Shown here: positions 42,770-55,373 of the stretch, one piece after another | How the letters are laid out: each line of letters starts with the position of its first letter | Numbering within the stretch: position 1 is the stretch's first letter | Origin: Rhynchopus sp. YZ270_cl-10 | Lineage: Eukaryota; Euglenozoa; Diplonemea; Diplonemida; Diplonemidae | Length of the DNA stretch: 64,000 nt | Reading direction: 5' to 3' | NCBI GenBank assembly: GCA_964035575.1 | Contig: OZ037921.1 | Span: forward strand, 248,001 to 312,000 | Translations under genes and position numbers: made by a program | The notes under the pieces: model-generated | Told to the model about the DNA's origin: nothing | The model's input: the letters and a program-made list of their open reading frames with translations, nothing else | The model's database searches: none

Positions 42770-45700
42770 TTAAAAGGCGTTCAGATCAGCTACATAGAAA
42801 CGCGCTGTGAAGCCACACTCTTCATCGATCTTCTCTTCGCGGAGCGCGAGTTGGCATACGAGGTGTGACCCGTCTTTGCGTTCAATGGTGACAGACTTTT
42901 TGCGGAGGGGTGCATCCATGTTGGCACGTTGCACAGAGGCTTCGATGTATGCGTCGTGACGACCTGCAATGTCATCTGGCATGAGGATCTTTACGTTTCT
43001 CCCAAGCACCTGATCCGAGGTGAAGTGAAACAGATTTTCCGCCGCACTGTTAAACCGGCACACAAAGCCACCCTTATCGATGCTCACTATAGGCTCATCA
43101 AACCCATGGCACAACAGCTCCGACAGCTTCCCCTCCCACTCCAGGTTCCTCGGCACCGAAAGGTCCCTGCAATACCCAAAATACGTCGAGGTACCGTCCA
43201 CTATCACCTCTCTGATCATGAGAAGCACGTCAAACTCTTGCCCATTTTTGTGCAGACCTTGTACTGTCCTGGTACTGTCGATGACGGTTTTGACGCGCGT
43301 TGTTTTGTACCGTTGGAGGTACCCTGCGTGGGCTTCTGCGTAGCGTTTTGGCATTAAAACGTCGATGTTTCGCCCTACAATGTTGCAGTACCCAAAGAGA
43401 GCCTGGGCCGACGCAGAAAACTGTTTGATCGTACCAATCTCACTGATAACAATCAACGGCAGAATCGAGGCTGACGCCATCGCCTCACCAAGGGTGACCT
43501 GGTCCTTCGTTGCAAGCGCGCGGGTGTGGTCGACAAGACAGCCGATGAAGATCGGTTCCAGCCCTTCCTTTTTGATCTCCTTCACAATTAGTTCGATTGG
43601 AAACGTGCTTCCATCCTGCCGCCTCCCATAGATCCCTGTCGTCACCTTCCCAATAACCTTTTTGACTCCCGTATTCGCATATTTCTCGAGGTAAAGGTCG
43701 TGTCGCTTGCGTACCTCTTCTGTCATAATTAGAGACACATTTTTCCCGATGATGTCCGCAGCTTTGTAGCCAAAGTCCCGCTCGGCTGCTTGAGAAAAGC
43801 GAGACATAATCCCCTTCCCGTTGATCCCGATAATCGAAACCGGGCTTTGTTCTATCATTGTGTCGGTCATGGTTTTGGTGAACTCCATGTTTTTGATTTC
43901 CATTAAGGGTCTGCAATACGCAACAAACTTTACTGGATTGCCATCATCATCTAGGATCTCCTTGACGCAGACCTCCATGGGGATCGCTTTGCCTTCTGCG
44001 GTAACCACCTTTTGCTCTACTGTAGCATCGATCATCACCTTCTTGCGGGTCTTCAGGTATGACGCGAGATAGCCGTCGTGCTTCTCAGCAATCTCCCGGC
44101 GCATGAGAATTTTGACGTTTTTCCCGATAATTTGGAGTCGTGGATACTTAAACAGCCGTTCTGCTGATATATTGTAATCGAGCACCAACCCTTTGACGTT
44201 CATCGACGCAATAGCTGGGGACGACCACATCATCACCTTCTCCGACACCTCGCGTTCTTGCTGCAACGCGTCTTCACCAGATGCATCTGAAAGTACCGCA
44301 AAAAAGTAGACCTCCCCATTAATACAGCTCTCCGTAATCATGGAGCTGAGATTGATGCTTTTGCCGTCCTTTTTGCGGCCCTCGACGGTAACTCTGCGGT
44401 CGAGCATGACCTTTTTGCCGGTTTTGAAATAGCTGGCGAGGTAGCCGTCGTGTTTTGAAGCGACCTCGGGGTGCTGTACTGTGGAGATGTTTTTGCCAAT
44501 GATCTCCTCGTGTGTGTAGCCGAAGTCGAGGCAAGCGTTTTCGGAGAAGAGGTCAATGATGCCATAGCGGTTGATGATGATCAGCGGTTCCCCACAGTGC
44601 ATGATCGTCGCATTGTTGATCGCAATCAGCGCGTCCATGTTCTCCAACTCCGTCAAGTCCCGCAAACACCCGACAAACACAGATTTATCCTCCATCGTCG
44701 TCTCCCTTACCCTCAATTCAATCGAGAAAATCGACCCATCCTCTCGCTTTGCCCTCAAATGTTGTGTCTGTGTGAGGTGATGTGAAAGGGGGGGAGATTT
44801 AAAAGGGGGTGTGCATACGACTCCGATGATCTTCTTGATCCCCGTGCGGCGGTATGCTTCGAGGTACCCGTCGTGTTTGATGGCAATTTCTTCAGGCTGT
44901 TGTGGTGGTGGGTTAGCAGTAAAAGGTAGTACGATTTTACTAAACGAAAACTAACATTTTGCCACGTGATTTGTCCTCACTAATCTACTACTGTGTCTTT
45001 TTCGTTGACCGCAGCCCATTATACTGTATTCGTACAAAGTATCGACCGTAAAAAAGGTCGAACTTCCAGAAAAATCTTGAAAAGGTCGAACATATTTACG
45101 GTCGATACTTTGTACGAATACAGTACCTTACAGGGGTGAAGGAAGGGTTGTGTAACATAAAATTTGAATTACAAAGCCACTCTCGTGACAGCAAAAAAAA
45201 AAAAATATGGACATACTGTGAGAATCTTGACGTTTTCCCCAAGCAAACCTTCCTCATCGTATCCAAAGGTGGCGACGGCGGCCTTGTTGGCAGAAAGAAT
45301 TGTCCCTATTGGGTCGATCGTGAGCATGGGGAAGTGGCTTGATTCGTGCACAGTATCGTTCTGCTTGACAAGCGTCTGCACACGCCATTCATCTACCATG
45401 TCAGTGATGAAGCCGACAAAGGCGTTCTGCTTTGTCTCGACCACGGTGAGCTCTATGTGCAACTGGGTGCCGTCGCTGTGCACAGCCTCTGTCATGATGG
45501 TGGTGTCGATCACATGCGAGACTCCGTACTTTTTGTAGTTGTCGAGGTAGCGCGGATGCTTGGAATGGTGCGGCTCGGACATCAGGATCTGCACGTTGTG
45601 TCCCAACGTCTCGTCGGAGGTCCTCCCAAACAGCGTCTCTGCAGCGCGTGAGAACTTCTGCATGATGCCCACATCGTTGATGACGACAACTGCTGTGGCT

Positions 45701-48700
45701 GCGAGGTTCGCAATATTGTCGACGGTGGTGATCTTCTGCTGCAGCTCGGCAAGCTTGGATTGGTCCTCAAGTGTGGCTGCAACGAGCTCTTGCTTGTCGG
45801 TGTGGTGGCCGTACAGCTCGAGGGGCGACAAGGACAGACCGATGTGCAGGACCGTGCCGTCTTTGTGCTGGCATTTGAGGCGTTTCATTGTGGACATCGC
45901 AAGCTCGTCGCGGTCGGTGCCCTTCTTGCGGTAGCGTGACAGAATGCGGTCGTGCTCCTCCTGGAAGTGGGGCTCCATCAGCATGTTCACATTGCGCCCC
46001 ATCACCTCCGCCTTCGTGTACCCCAGCAGCTTCTCCGCCACACCGTTCATCGCAGCAATGTCCCCATTCGTCTTGATGGTGATGCTCGCAATCGGCATCG
46101 TCCGGTCCACCTCCGTCACATACTGGTTCAGCTTCTGCAACTCCCTCGCCTCCTTCGCGCAGGTCACAAGCGCAATGAAGATCGATCCCCCCTCCGTCTT
46201 TACCTCGGCCACCCTTGCAGTAACCATTTCATCCTGCCCTTCTTTGAGAACGGTGGGAAGCTCTCTGGTTGAACCTATGACGTGTTTGATGCCGGTTTGT
46301 GCGTATGCACGGAGGTATCCGTCGTGTTTGCGGGCGTGGGTTGGGGGGCAGAGCACCTTGACGTTTTGGCCCACAATCTCTTGTTCTTCGTAGCCCCAGA
46401 GCTCGGTCGCTGAGCGGGAGAACTGAAGGACAAGACCGAATGAGTTGATAGTAACAACGGCCTCTGTGGAGACTGCGAGGCTGGCCATGTTGAGCTGCTG
46501 GCCCTGCATCACCTGGATAGCCTCCTCCGCGGACTCTATGAAGCCGATGTACAGCGTACGCCTCGCAGACTTGATCTCTGTCACAGAGATGCGGAGCGGG
46601 AACTCCTGACCGTTCGACCGCACACCTGATGCATTGCGCGAGGAGTCGATGACGGCCTTCACACCAGTCTTCAGGTAGTTCGCGAGGTAGCCATCGTGCT
46701 TCTCGGCGATGCTCTCCGGCATCAGGAGCTTGACGTTCTTGCCGACAACCTGCGACGGTTTGTTGAGGCAGAACAGCCGCAGCAGCTCGTTGTTGACACT
46801 CAGAATCGTGCCGTCGGTGGTGATCGTTGCAAAGCCGTTAGGGGACGCGAGGTTGACCTTCTCAGCAACCTTGCGTTGCACCTCGATGTTGCGCTGTTGC
46901 GTGAGGTCCTCCAGGAAGGCAACGAAGGTGAGTCTCCGTGGCTGGTCGATCTCCGCAACACCGAGCTTCACGGGGAAGTTCGTGCCGTCGTTCTTGCGGG
47001 CGACGCTCTCACGCGTAGACCCAATGACATGCTTGAGCTTGGTTCTGCGATACGTCTCCAGGTAGCCGTCGTGCTGTGCGGCCACTGTCATGGGCATTAA
47101 CCCCTTTACGTTCTTCCCTAACAGCGAGGCCTCTGTGATGCCGAACATCTTCTCGGCTGCAAGCGAGAAGCGTGTCACCATTCCTGTTTTTTGTAAAAAA
47201 AAAATGTGTAATAAAATTAGGAGCACATACCCATTTCTGTCATGGTTACAATGGCGAGCGTTGAAACATTCGCGATGATGTCGTTCGTCTTGCAGACCTC
47301 CTCCAACCTTGCTGCGTCTGAGACGTCCTTGAGGTAGCCTAGGTAGAAGCGGGGCTCTGAGTTGATCTCTTCGATCTGCGCTTCGACGGGGAAGCACTCT
47401 CCGTAGCGACGCTGGCCGACAGCACGCCGCACGTTGCCGATCATCTTCTTGACACGCGTCCGCAGGAACGCAGCCAGGTACTCATCGTGCCGCGACGACA
47501 CCTCGTAGGGCATCAGGCATTTGATATTCTGCCCAACAAGGGTAGACTCAGCAGACTTATCGTCGTACTCGAACATCTCCTTGCTTGCAGGGTTCGCTGT
47601 CTGCACAATACCCATCGTGTCAATCACAATGATCCCATCCCTATTGAGATCCCGCACCGTCACATTGCGTCTCGTAAGCGCCTGCAAATGGTGCTCCTGC
47701 CTCAGCGAACGGAAGTACCCAATGAAGATGTCCTCCCCAGCACACTTAAACGTCCGCACCAGGATCTCGCATGGGAATTCCTTGCCGCTCTGTTGGGGTG
47801 TGTGGGTTGGGGTGAGGTTGAGGAAAAGACAATACCTTACGCCGTGCTGTGAGCGTGCGCTTCTGGTCGATGATCTTCTTGATGCCGGTGCGGCGGTAGT
47901 TGGCGAGGTATTTTTCGTGGTTTTTCGCGTCGTCGGGGGGCATCAGGATCTGTGGGGGTATTTTAAAAACATTTTTAAAGGCAATCTAAGCAGCTCAGAA
48001 AAAATGACGTTCCATGCATTCCATGAATTCCATACATTAACATTCGCCCCTGCAAGCTCGAGCGGGGAGTAGCCAAAATGTTCGCGGATGGCGTTGTTGG
48101 AGAACTTGAGAATGATTCCGTTGTGATCGACTGTGATGAGGGGGTAGGGGGACATCTGCAACACTTCATCACCCATGTGCATGTCGCGGTTGGCTCGAAG
48201 GTCGTTGTCTGTGTCAAATGCACCCTCCGTCATGGACTGCGGGAGAAGACGCAGGATCTGCTTCGTCGTGTTGTCATCTGCCACCAGCTCTGCCATGATA
48301 GGACGGAACACCGCAAAAAAGTCTAACAAGATCAGCAGCGACGCGACCAACACCGCCACCAGCACCCACAAATTCACCTCACGCGCCTTACTCTCTGACG
48401 CCTTCTGATACAGATGTGTCGAGTACGCCAGAGCATCCATCAACGTAGGGAACATGGTGCCTATCTCCAACTCAAGCCTCCCAATGAGAAGCACATCGGT
48501 CATATCTACTGTGGTAAATTCGGTGTGCAGACGGATCCATCTGTGCATCATGGACTCAAGGCCGAACTTGAGTTGCCCTGTGCTTTCCTCGAGGGGCGTG
48601 CCTGCGCATGTTGGGCCGTACCTGTTGGGGATGCCTGCGTTCTCGGAGAAGAGGAGCTGATCTTGCACGGTGTCGATTCCTACTCCGTTGAAGCTGTCGC

Positions 48701-51700
48701 GCCCCTTCCAGGGCTTGTGGAAGTAGAGGGCGTATTGCGAGGCCTCAAGCTGCTGGATCACGATAGCAAGCTTGCCCTGCAGGTTCTCGAAGGAATGGCG
48801 GGCGCCTGCTGTCGACTGCAGCGCGCCCTTCATTTCGTGAATCAGAATCATTGCCTTGGCCGACAGCCATTCGCGCTCTGCAGCCGTAGTTACACGCGAA
48901 ACGCCGTCACGTGAGATGTCGATGGTGTGGTAGCACAGCAGGAACACCCCCGTCAACAGAACCAGCACCACAACAAAGGCAACCGCCATCTTCCGGACCA
49001 AAGCGTGCATCGACTGCGTCTTCATCGGCATCTTCATGTTGCTGTCATTCTGCGAACGTTTCTTCGCAAAGAACAGAAGACATGTGAACCCCAACAGACA
49101 CAGAATCACACAGCACCCAACGATCACCCCGGTGTGGCGGAACTGCATCTCGCTGTGGAGGTCCTCTGCGGGACCGGGGTCGCACGACGGCAGCTGTGCA
49201 AGGTCCTCCTTCACCTGTACACCAAGGTACTCCTCGACCGCGTACATTATATAGGGAGCGTGGAGGAGCGTGCGTGCACATTCCTTGAGGTGTGCAGCGC
49301 CCTTGGCTATGTCATCCACACGGTTCGTGAGGGGGTAGGCCTCTTGCCCATAGAGGAAGGCCTTCGTGCCGAGAAGCTTTTTGACGTCCGAACCCCAGTT
49401 CAACACGACGTAGCCACTGCGCAGCCTGTCGGGCACCTCGTACGACTCAACAGCAACGGAGACAGCGATGTCCCACAAACGCAACATGTTCTCGAACTTC
49501 GCAAAGCCCTCCATGTGGTCACCGTCTAAAAGGTGACCTTCGATGTGGCGTTGCAGTTGTGCGACACGTGGCTGGACTTCGGTGTACCGTGCCAGGTACG
49601 TCACATCCCCTGTCTCCACAAACGCTGCTGCAACCGCAAAGCTTTCCACTATCGCAGGCTCGAATTCAGACGTCACCAGCAAACAATTCGACCTCTCACT
49701 CACCACACTCACCTTGACCCTGTCCATCGAGATCACCGTGGCGACAACAACAAAACCCATTGCAGCAACAACAACAAGAAGCACTGGACGAAACCACACA
49801 TCCTTCGAAACCGTCTGCATTGTGGGCGACGCTAGGAGCTGCAAAGAGAGGAAGACAAAGAAGACCAGCAGGATGATCTGTGCCCAGAGCAGCGTGCTGG
49901 AGAGGTCTGTCTTGTCTTCCACAATGTCGCGCACATCCAACGCAATGAAGAAGGCAAGGTCCACCCAGTAGTGCGACATGGAATCCATTAGCTGCATCAT
50001 GGTATCCGAGAAGATCAGAGAGCGTGCCAACTGCTTTGGACTGTTCGAGATGTCGAATGTTGTGTTCACAAGCTTGCCATACGGCGGTGCCTTGGCAAAC
50101 TCTGTGCGGTGAGAGAACGTCTCAAACTCCATTCCATCCCACATCAGCTGCATCAATGAGTCATATCCAAGTGGTCTCAGCTTTTCCTTCACAGCCCTCT
50201 TCACCTTCCGCGACTCGCGCAACGTTGCAAAGAAGCCTGGGTCCTCCTGCATCGCACCCTCCACAGACAGACGCATCGCAATCTTTGTCATATGCAGAAA
50301 CAGCTTTGTGTCTTGGAAGACGTTCGCAAGCTTTCCAACTAAGGGATGCGAGAGGTCGTACTTGAGGGAGGAGAAGAAGGATTGTTTGTACTTCATTTCC
50401 TCGACGAGGCGCTCGGCTTCGGTGAGGAAGCGGGCGTATGTGACTTCGTCTTCGGGGTGGTTGATGAAGGCGACGGAGAGGAAGCGAGCGTTGGAGGAGG
50501 AGATGCCGACCTGGCGGATGAGGCGGACGGTCTCAAGACGCGACGCAACGGTGGTGACATCCTCGACAATGAAGTGCTGTACAATGCCCAGGGTCAGCGC
50601 TGCGACGATGATGAACAACATCAGCAGTAGCGTGTTCAGTGCCTGCACGCTTGCCTGCTGGGAGCGCTTGCTGTTGCTGGGGTTCCCATTGTCGTTGTTG
50701 TTGTTGTTGTTGTTGTTGGTAGTGTTGTTGTTGTTGTTGTTGGTGGTGCTGGTGCTGTTGGTGTTGTTCGTGAGGGTGGCGTTGTTCTTGTTCTTGTTGT
50801 TTGTGGTGGTGATGGCCTTGTTGTTGTTGGTGTTGGTGGTGGTCTTGTTGTTGGTGGTGTCGTTGGTCTTGTTGTTGTCGGTGTTCTTGTTGTCGTTGTC
50901 GTTCTTGTCGTTCTCGTTGGTCTTGTCGTTGGTCTTGTTGTTGCTTTTATTGTTCTTGGTGTTCTTGTTAGCCTCCTGGTTCGTAGTTTCATCTGGATCC
51001 ACATTAAGCGCAGCAGGGATGTTCGATGAGTACATACCCATGTCCCACTGTGCAGGTTCGCTTCCCTCGGTCACCTCTTGGCATAGGTCTGTGCGTGCAA
51101 GAAGCATCTCAGGCTTCCCTCCAAGCGCATCGAACCTCTGCAGGGCTACAACAGTCTCGTTGTAGAACGTCGCCACGTCCTCCTTCGGGATGACGTTCAC
51201 AGTGTGCCGTATCGTGCGCTTCGTCTGCTCGACGTCATAGAACTTCCCAATAAGCTCCACAAACACAGCCGCAACCAAGAACAGCCCAAACAAAAAAAGC
51301 AACATAAACAGAATCCGAAACGTCTCCCTGTTCGAGTCGTCCCACTCCTCATACAGCTCCGAGGATCTGTTCAGGGTGTCGGACAGCTGAGAGGCGGCGA
51401 CAGAGTGCAGAAAGGCAAAACGGCTTTCAAAGAGGCCGAGGACCTCAGGGGCACTGCTGCTGTCGATCTTTGCGGCTGCGAAGGTGTATAGCATTTCAAT
51501 GGTGCGGTACGTGATGGTGCGTGCTGTGGCATAGAACGGTATCGCTGCGAAAAGGTTTTTATTTGAAGGCAGCGACACTGTGTCGTCTACGCCATCGACG
51601 ATCATGATCTGCTCCGACTTCAGAAGGGTCGTGAGACGGTCGTACTTCGGCACAACATCGCCTATGGTGATGCTGTTCAGGTTGGCGTGCGAGCTTGCCA

Positions 51701-53843
51701 GCAGTTCATCGATCTTGGCATATCTTTGGTCCCCTGCCATGACACCTCCGGCAGGGACGGACGCCGAGATGTCTTGAGACACGGCAACGGCGTGCATAAC
51801 GGATGAATGCATTCTACCTAACGCAGACGCGGAGTTGATGATCTTCGTGCGCTCTGAGCTCATGACAAAGGAGAGAATGAGGAAGCCAGAGACAAGCACA
51901 ATGAGAAGGGTGAAGACGACGTGCAGCATGTTGCCTGCTTGGCGAATGGCGCGTGTTCCGGAGCCCTTTGTCGTGTCGCCGGAGTCCATCGTGTTTTGTA
52001 CTTCGTAGAAGTTTGGAATGGACTCAATGCCGCCGTTGTCTGCAGCCTTCTTGGCACCACGGAGTGCGCGTGTCTCCCTTGACTTGAGGAGGTCGGAGCA
52101 CACTGTGTAGCACCGCTCTGCAAGGTCGCTATTCATGAGCACGTTCTCGAAGAACATGCCATAGTGTATCATCATGCGGATGTCGCTCTTGTGGACCTGC
52201 TTGTCCTTGTTCTCGAGGCGCAGTGCGTGCAGGTAGTTCTTGATCGACACCTGTGTCGTGGCGGAGAGGTTCTTTGCACACGTGTCCAAAGCAACTGGGT
52301 CCACATCCTGCTCAAGCAGCTGCTCCCAAAACTCCACCTTGCATTTCAAAGCCTCGCGATGCTGCACCTTCGCTGTGCTGTACTGCCCCATCTGGCTGGA
52401 GTCGCTTTTCAACATCTGCGACAGCTTAAAGATCTGGTAGCGTTCCATGAGGTAGCAGTCTTGGTTGGGGAGCTTGTCGAGGGCTGCGGCGCAGTCGCCG
52501 AAGCGTTTTCTGAAGTAGAACATATGCATGGCGTAGCTGAGGCGGATGTGGGTGGAGTCGGGGAACGTCTTCATCCCACGCAGGAAGATGCGCAGTGCGT
52601 AGTCCTCCATCAGCGGCGTCGGCGGGAACCCAAAGTAGTGGTAGTACAGCCCCATGAAGCGGACGCAAAGCTCGACGTCCGTCTCAATGAAAATCTTCCC
52701 TACGAGGGGGCACGAGAAGTTAGGTGCCTTCTTCGCACGCTCTGTCATGTCTTCATCAATAGTCGTCTCTGTAGGCGCCTTTGACAATCCAAGAGGGAGA
52801 CATAAGTCAGGTAAAAACTGCGTGCTTTTGTAGCGGAAATCATTCAAATTACGCTTAAAGGCGCGCGACACACGGAAGTCGTACACCTTCCCAATGAACA
52901 CAGTGCCCAGCACACCGAGCAAAGAGAAGACAACAATGTCATAATTCACGGATGGATCGTTCACTTCATTCGAAACTGCGACGCATACCGCGCAAAGAGT
53001 ACTCAGCCATGCGCCCCACACTCTCCAAAACGTCATCTGTTGGCTGAAGTATGGGAAGTAGATTGCCCATACAAAGCCAAGCACCATACAGACACAGCCG
53101 ACACAGATGGGGAGGTATTCTGGCGTGCCTTTTAAAAGGAAGACCTGCATCAGAACACAGAGCACTATCTTGCATCCGAGATGTGCTATGTCACACATGG
53201 AATGCGCGCGGGCAAATCTATTCAACGAGCGTGGGTTGGTGTCATATTGGAAGAGGTTCACCATCACAGCAATAAACGATATCGCTAATGCCCCTATCAA
53301 ACCGAACAGGAAGTGCAGTACACTGCCCCAATCCACTGCTTTGTCACGGTGACGCACCAGCATGACTGAGATGAAGACATTCATTGCAGGGATGTACAGC
53401 ACGGTGCCGAAAATGAAAAAGACCAGTTTGTACAAAATAAGCGCGTCGCGGAGTTCAAGTTTTGAAGTATAGAGTAGACCGAACACAACGAGGACGCCTC
53501 CAAGCGGGATAAGGCAGCCCCACATCAGCATATAGCGCCCTACTTCTGAGACGCCAAAGGAGCTTGTGGAGTCCCAGAGGGGAAGATGCGTGACGTACAG
53601 TCCGTTGCTCACAAAGGACATCGCTGTGCCCCAGGTGTGCGCCGGGTGCAGCCCCATCGCGATAAACTGTAGCGCCTCTATCACCACAACAAAGGTCACA
53701 AAGTGCCGCGGGGGCTTGCACTCAATATCCCGCAGGCACGCAAACAGCGGGGTGAACATCTCCTGTAAATTGGAGCCTTTAGGTGTTGCATTGATAATGC
53801 TGGGACCCATCGGCAGAGCCTCGGCCCCGGACGAAAGGTCCAT
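42770..53843 (-). CDS. Giant TmcB-like membrane protein with 13 C-terminal PAS domains
   Basis: Six exons (53843-48036, 47949-47836, 47789-47231, 47183-45217, 44896-44819, 44767-42770) join in frame to about 3,507 residues. Every intron begins GTAT and ends AG. The start follows CACACAG by 15 bases after a pyrimidine tract. Residues 1-375 hold about eight membrane helices. About 420-650 resembles the TPR-like region of Dictyostelium tiny-macrocyst (TmcB/TmcC) proteins. Three further modules of membrane helix, extracytoplasmic helices and membrane helix follow, one after an Asn/Lys/Thr-rich linker. From about residue 1898, 13 PAS domains of roughly 124 residues run to the C-terminus, with patterns such as GKNVKLLMPESIAEKHDGYL. 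Each keeps the His that ligates haem in FixL, and domains 1-5 and 12 also keep the matching Arg. No kinase or cyclase domain is attached. A membrane gas or redox sensor is likely. Confidence 0.9.
44768..44818 (-). other. Intron 5 of the PAS gene
   Basis: A 51-base intron, donor GTATGC and acceptor CACACAG, joins KKIIGV to TQHLRAKRED in PAS 8, phase 0. Confidence 0.8.
44897..45216 (-). other. 320-nt intron of the PAS gene carrying a MITE
   Basis: The donor is GTATGTCC and the acceptor CACAACAG. It is far longer than the other introns (43-86 nt) because it holds a unit-D motif near the donor and the 100-base MITE at 45024-45123. Joining the flanks restores the PAS consensus (NVKILT then PEEIAIKHDGYL). 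Confidence 0.85.
45024..45123. mobile_element. Intronic TA-flanked MITE (CTGTATTCGTACAAAG ends)
   Basis: A 100-base near-perfect foldback has TA duplicated at 45022-45023 and 45124-45125. Its ends and inner TTCGACCTTTT phrases match the 16996 and 24181 elements. It lies wholly inside an intron of the PAS gene. Confidence 0.88.
47184..47230 (-). other. Intron 3 of the PAS gene
   Basis: A 47-base intron, donor GTATGT and acceptor AAAACAG, splits a Gly codon (phase 1) and joins VTMTEMG to MVTRFS at the start of PAS 3. Confidence 0.85.
47790..47835 (-). other. Intron 2 of the PAS gene
   Basis: A 46-base intron, donor GTATTG and acceptor CCAACAG, joins LTARRK to SGKEFP in phase 0, restoring the conserved R+.G..FP stretch of PAS 1. 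Confidence 0.85.
47950..48035 (-). other. Intron 1 of the PAS gene
   Basis: An 86-base intron, donor GTATGG and acceptor CCCACAG, interrupts PAS domain 1 between AGANVN and ILMPPDD in phase 0. Confidence 0.85.
50690..50990 (-). repeat. Asn/Thr/Lys trinucleotide-rich linker within the PAS gene
   Basis: Imperfect AAC/AAT/ACC/AAG codon runs encode about 100 residues of Asn, Thr and Lys between two membrane modules. The frame is kept open through the repeat. Confidence 0.85.
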
Positions 53844-54588
53844 AGTGGCAATTTCCCTCTGTGTGCGGATGTGGGTAGAAAAAGCAGAAGAGGAGGAGGA
53901 GGAGGGTGGTGAATGGTATTTTATAGTCCCCTTTGTAAACCACATTGTTTTGTTCTTCCTTTTTGCTTTCAACCTTTTTTATTCATTTACTTTTTTGTTG
54001 TTTGGGAGACACGCCACACGTGACGGTTCTGTGGAAAGACCAGCACGGAACCACCTGCGTGCTCCCTTTTCATGTCGATCCATGAAAACTGTATCACAAG
54101 TGATACCGGGTGAAAAATGTTAAAAAGAGGGGCGTTTTTTGTAGAGTTTGTAATAACGGAGGGAGTGGGGTGCGCTGCTAAAAAAAAAGGGGGGTGGAAG
54201 AAAAGGCAAAACAGAACAGTACGGCGCTGGAGATATTAAATTCACGCATTTTTTTTTTTTTTTTTTTGAAACCTTGATTGTATTAGTGAAGTGGTTTTGC
54301 ATTGCTTTGCCATATTCGAGGTTGTATTAGTGTAGACACCCGAGGATAAGGTCTACTCTTTACGAGGGGCACATCCATCTTGCAAATGCTCTTTCCTCTC
54401 TCTCTTTCCTTCCAGAGCATTTGCAAGATGGATGTGCCTCTCGTAAAGAGTGGACCTTATCCTCGGGTGTCTACACTAATACAACAAAGTTTTCAAGTGG
54501 AAACAGCCACAACCTCACACTCTGTAAAGAGTGCAGAGGGGCGACGGAGCAGAAAAAAAGGGAAAATATAAGCTGACGGGATATAACA
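53844..54588. other. Upstream region of the PAS gene with a long palindromic unit-A pair
   Basis: The acceptor AG is at 53860-53859, behind a CTC-rich pyrimidine tract. At about 54325-54485 two unit-A copies face each other as a long inverted repeat with roughly 80-base arms: TGTCTACACTAATACAA at the right mirrors TTGTATTAGTGTAGACA at the left, continuing through CATCCATCTTGCAAATGCTCT. No gene is seen. Confidence 0.65.
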
Positions 54589-54839
54589 ACATGGATGTCC
54601 AAAGTACTTGAAGTAGGTAAAGTACGACCCCCCAAAAACCCCAATACTTTGTCATTTTGATGGTGGTACACGGGAGGCGGGGTTCTTTTCATAACTATGT
54701 GGGTGTAAAAAGTTGTGAAAAAGTTGTGAAACCCCACCCCCGTGTAGCACCATTTGAGAGGAAAAAAAGAGGGGTTCAAGTACTTCAAGTGCCATAAAAA
54801 ATCCGAAAAAAACACTTCAAGTATTTTGAACATCCATGT
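54589..54839. mobile_element. ACATGGATGT-ended foldback holding a nested MITE
   Basis: The inverted ends ACATGGATGTCCAAAGTACTT and its inverse enclose the 54661-54752 element. AACA occurs beside both ends, a possible 4-base duplication. Confidence 0.65.
54661..54752. mobile_element. 92-bp TGGTG/CACCA MITE with TTTGA duplication
   Basis: The ends TGGTGGTACACGGG and CCCGTGTAGCACCA enclose TTGTGAA phrases. TTTGA is duplicated exactly at 54656-54660 and 54753-54757. Confidence 0.85.
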
Positions 54840-54993
54840 AACAAGTGAATAAAAAGAAAATAAAGAAGGGGGAAAAACCCCCAACTTTTTTCGTGTATCT
54901 TTCTGCAAATTTGCAGTGTTTGTATGTGCATGAGGGGTGAGGGTGATAAAAAGATAGAAAAAACGACTTCAGAATATGAGTGAATCATAAATC

Positions 54994-55373
54994 TGGTGCT
55001 TCCCGGGGGGTATGCATTTCACAAATTTTCACAAAATGTGACAAGTTTTCACAAGTTTTCACAACACGAAAACCGCTATAAAATTGTGAAGGCTGGTGAA
55101 AAATGGTGAAAAATGGTGAAAAATTGTGAAAAATTGTGAAAAGTTGTGAATTGATTTTTTTTTTTGGGGGGAGTTTTTTTTTGGGCTGGGTGGTGAGAAC
55201 TTGTCCATTTCGGCAAATTGACCCCACCACTGGCCGGACGGATTCCGGAAATGCAAATGCCGGCATTTAAAAGCTTCACCAACGAAGAAAAAAAGGGTGG
55301 TGAAAAGTTGTGAAAAGTTGTGAATTGAATTGAATTGAAAATCTGTGAAATGCATACCCCCCGGGAAGCACCA
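54994..55373. mobile_element. 380-bp TGGTG/CACCA element with TTGTGAA arrays
   Basis: Nearly perfect 30-base ends begin TGGTGCTTCCCGGGGGG. Many TTGTGAA and GGTGAAAAA phrases fill the inside. It also contains the CGGATTCCGGAAATGC module shared with the 14356 element. AATCATAAAT occurs one base outside each end (54983-54992 and 55375-55384), a probable target duplication. Confidence 0.85.

Noticed and set aside
48000-53972. The membrane half of the PAS gene as a separate protein ending in NVWNSWNAWN
   Set aside because: The extra tail is intron sequence. Using the GTATGG donor and CCCACAG acceptor restores an uninterrupted PAS domain.
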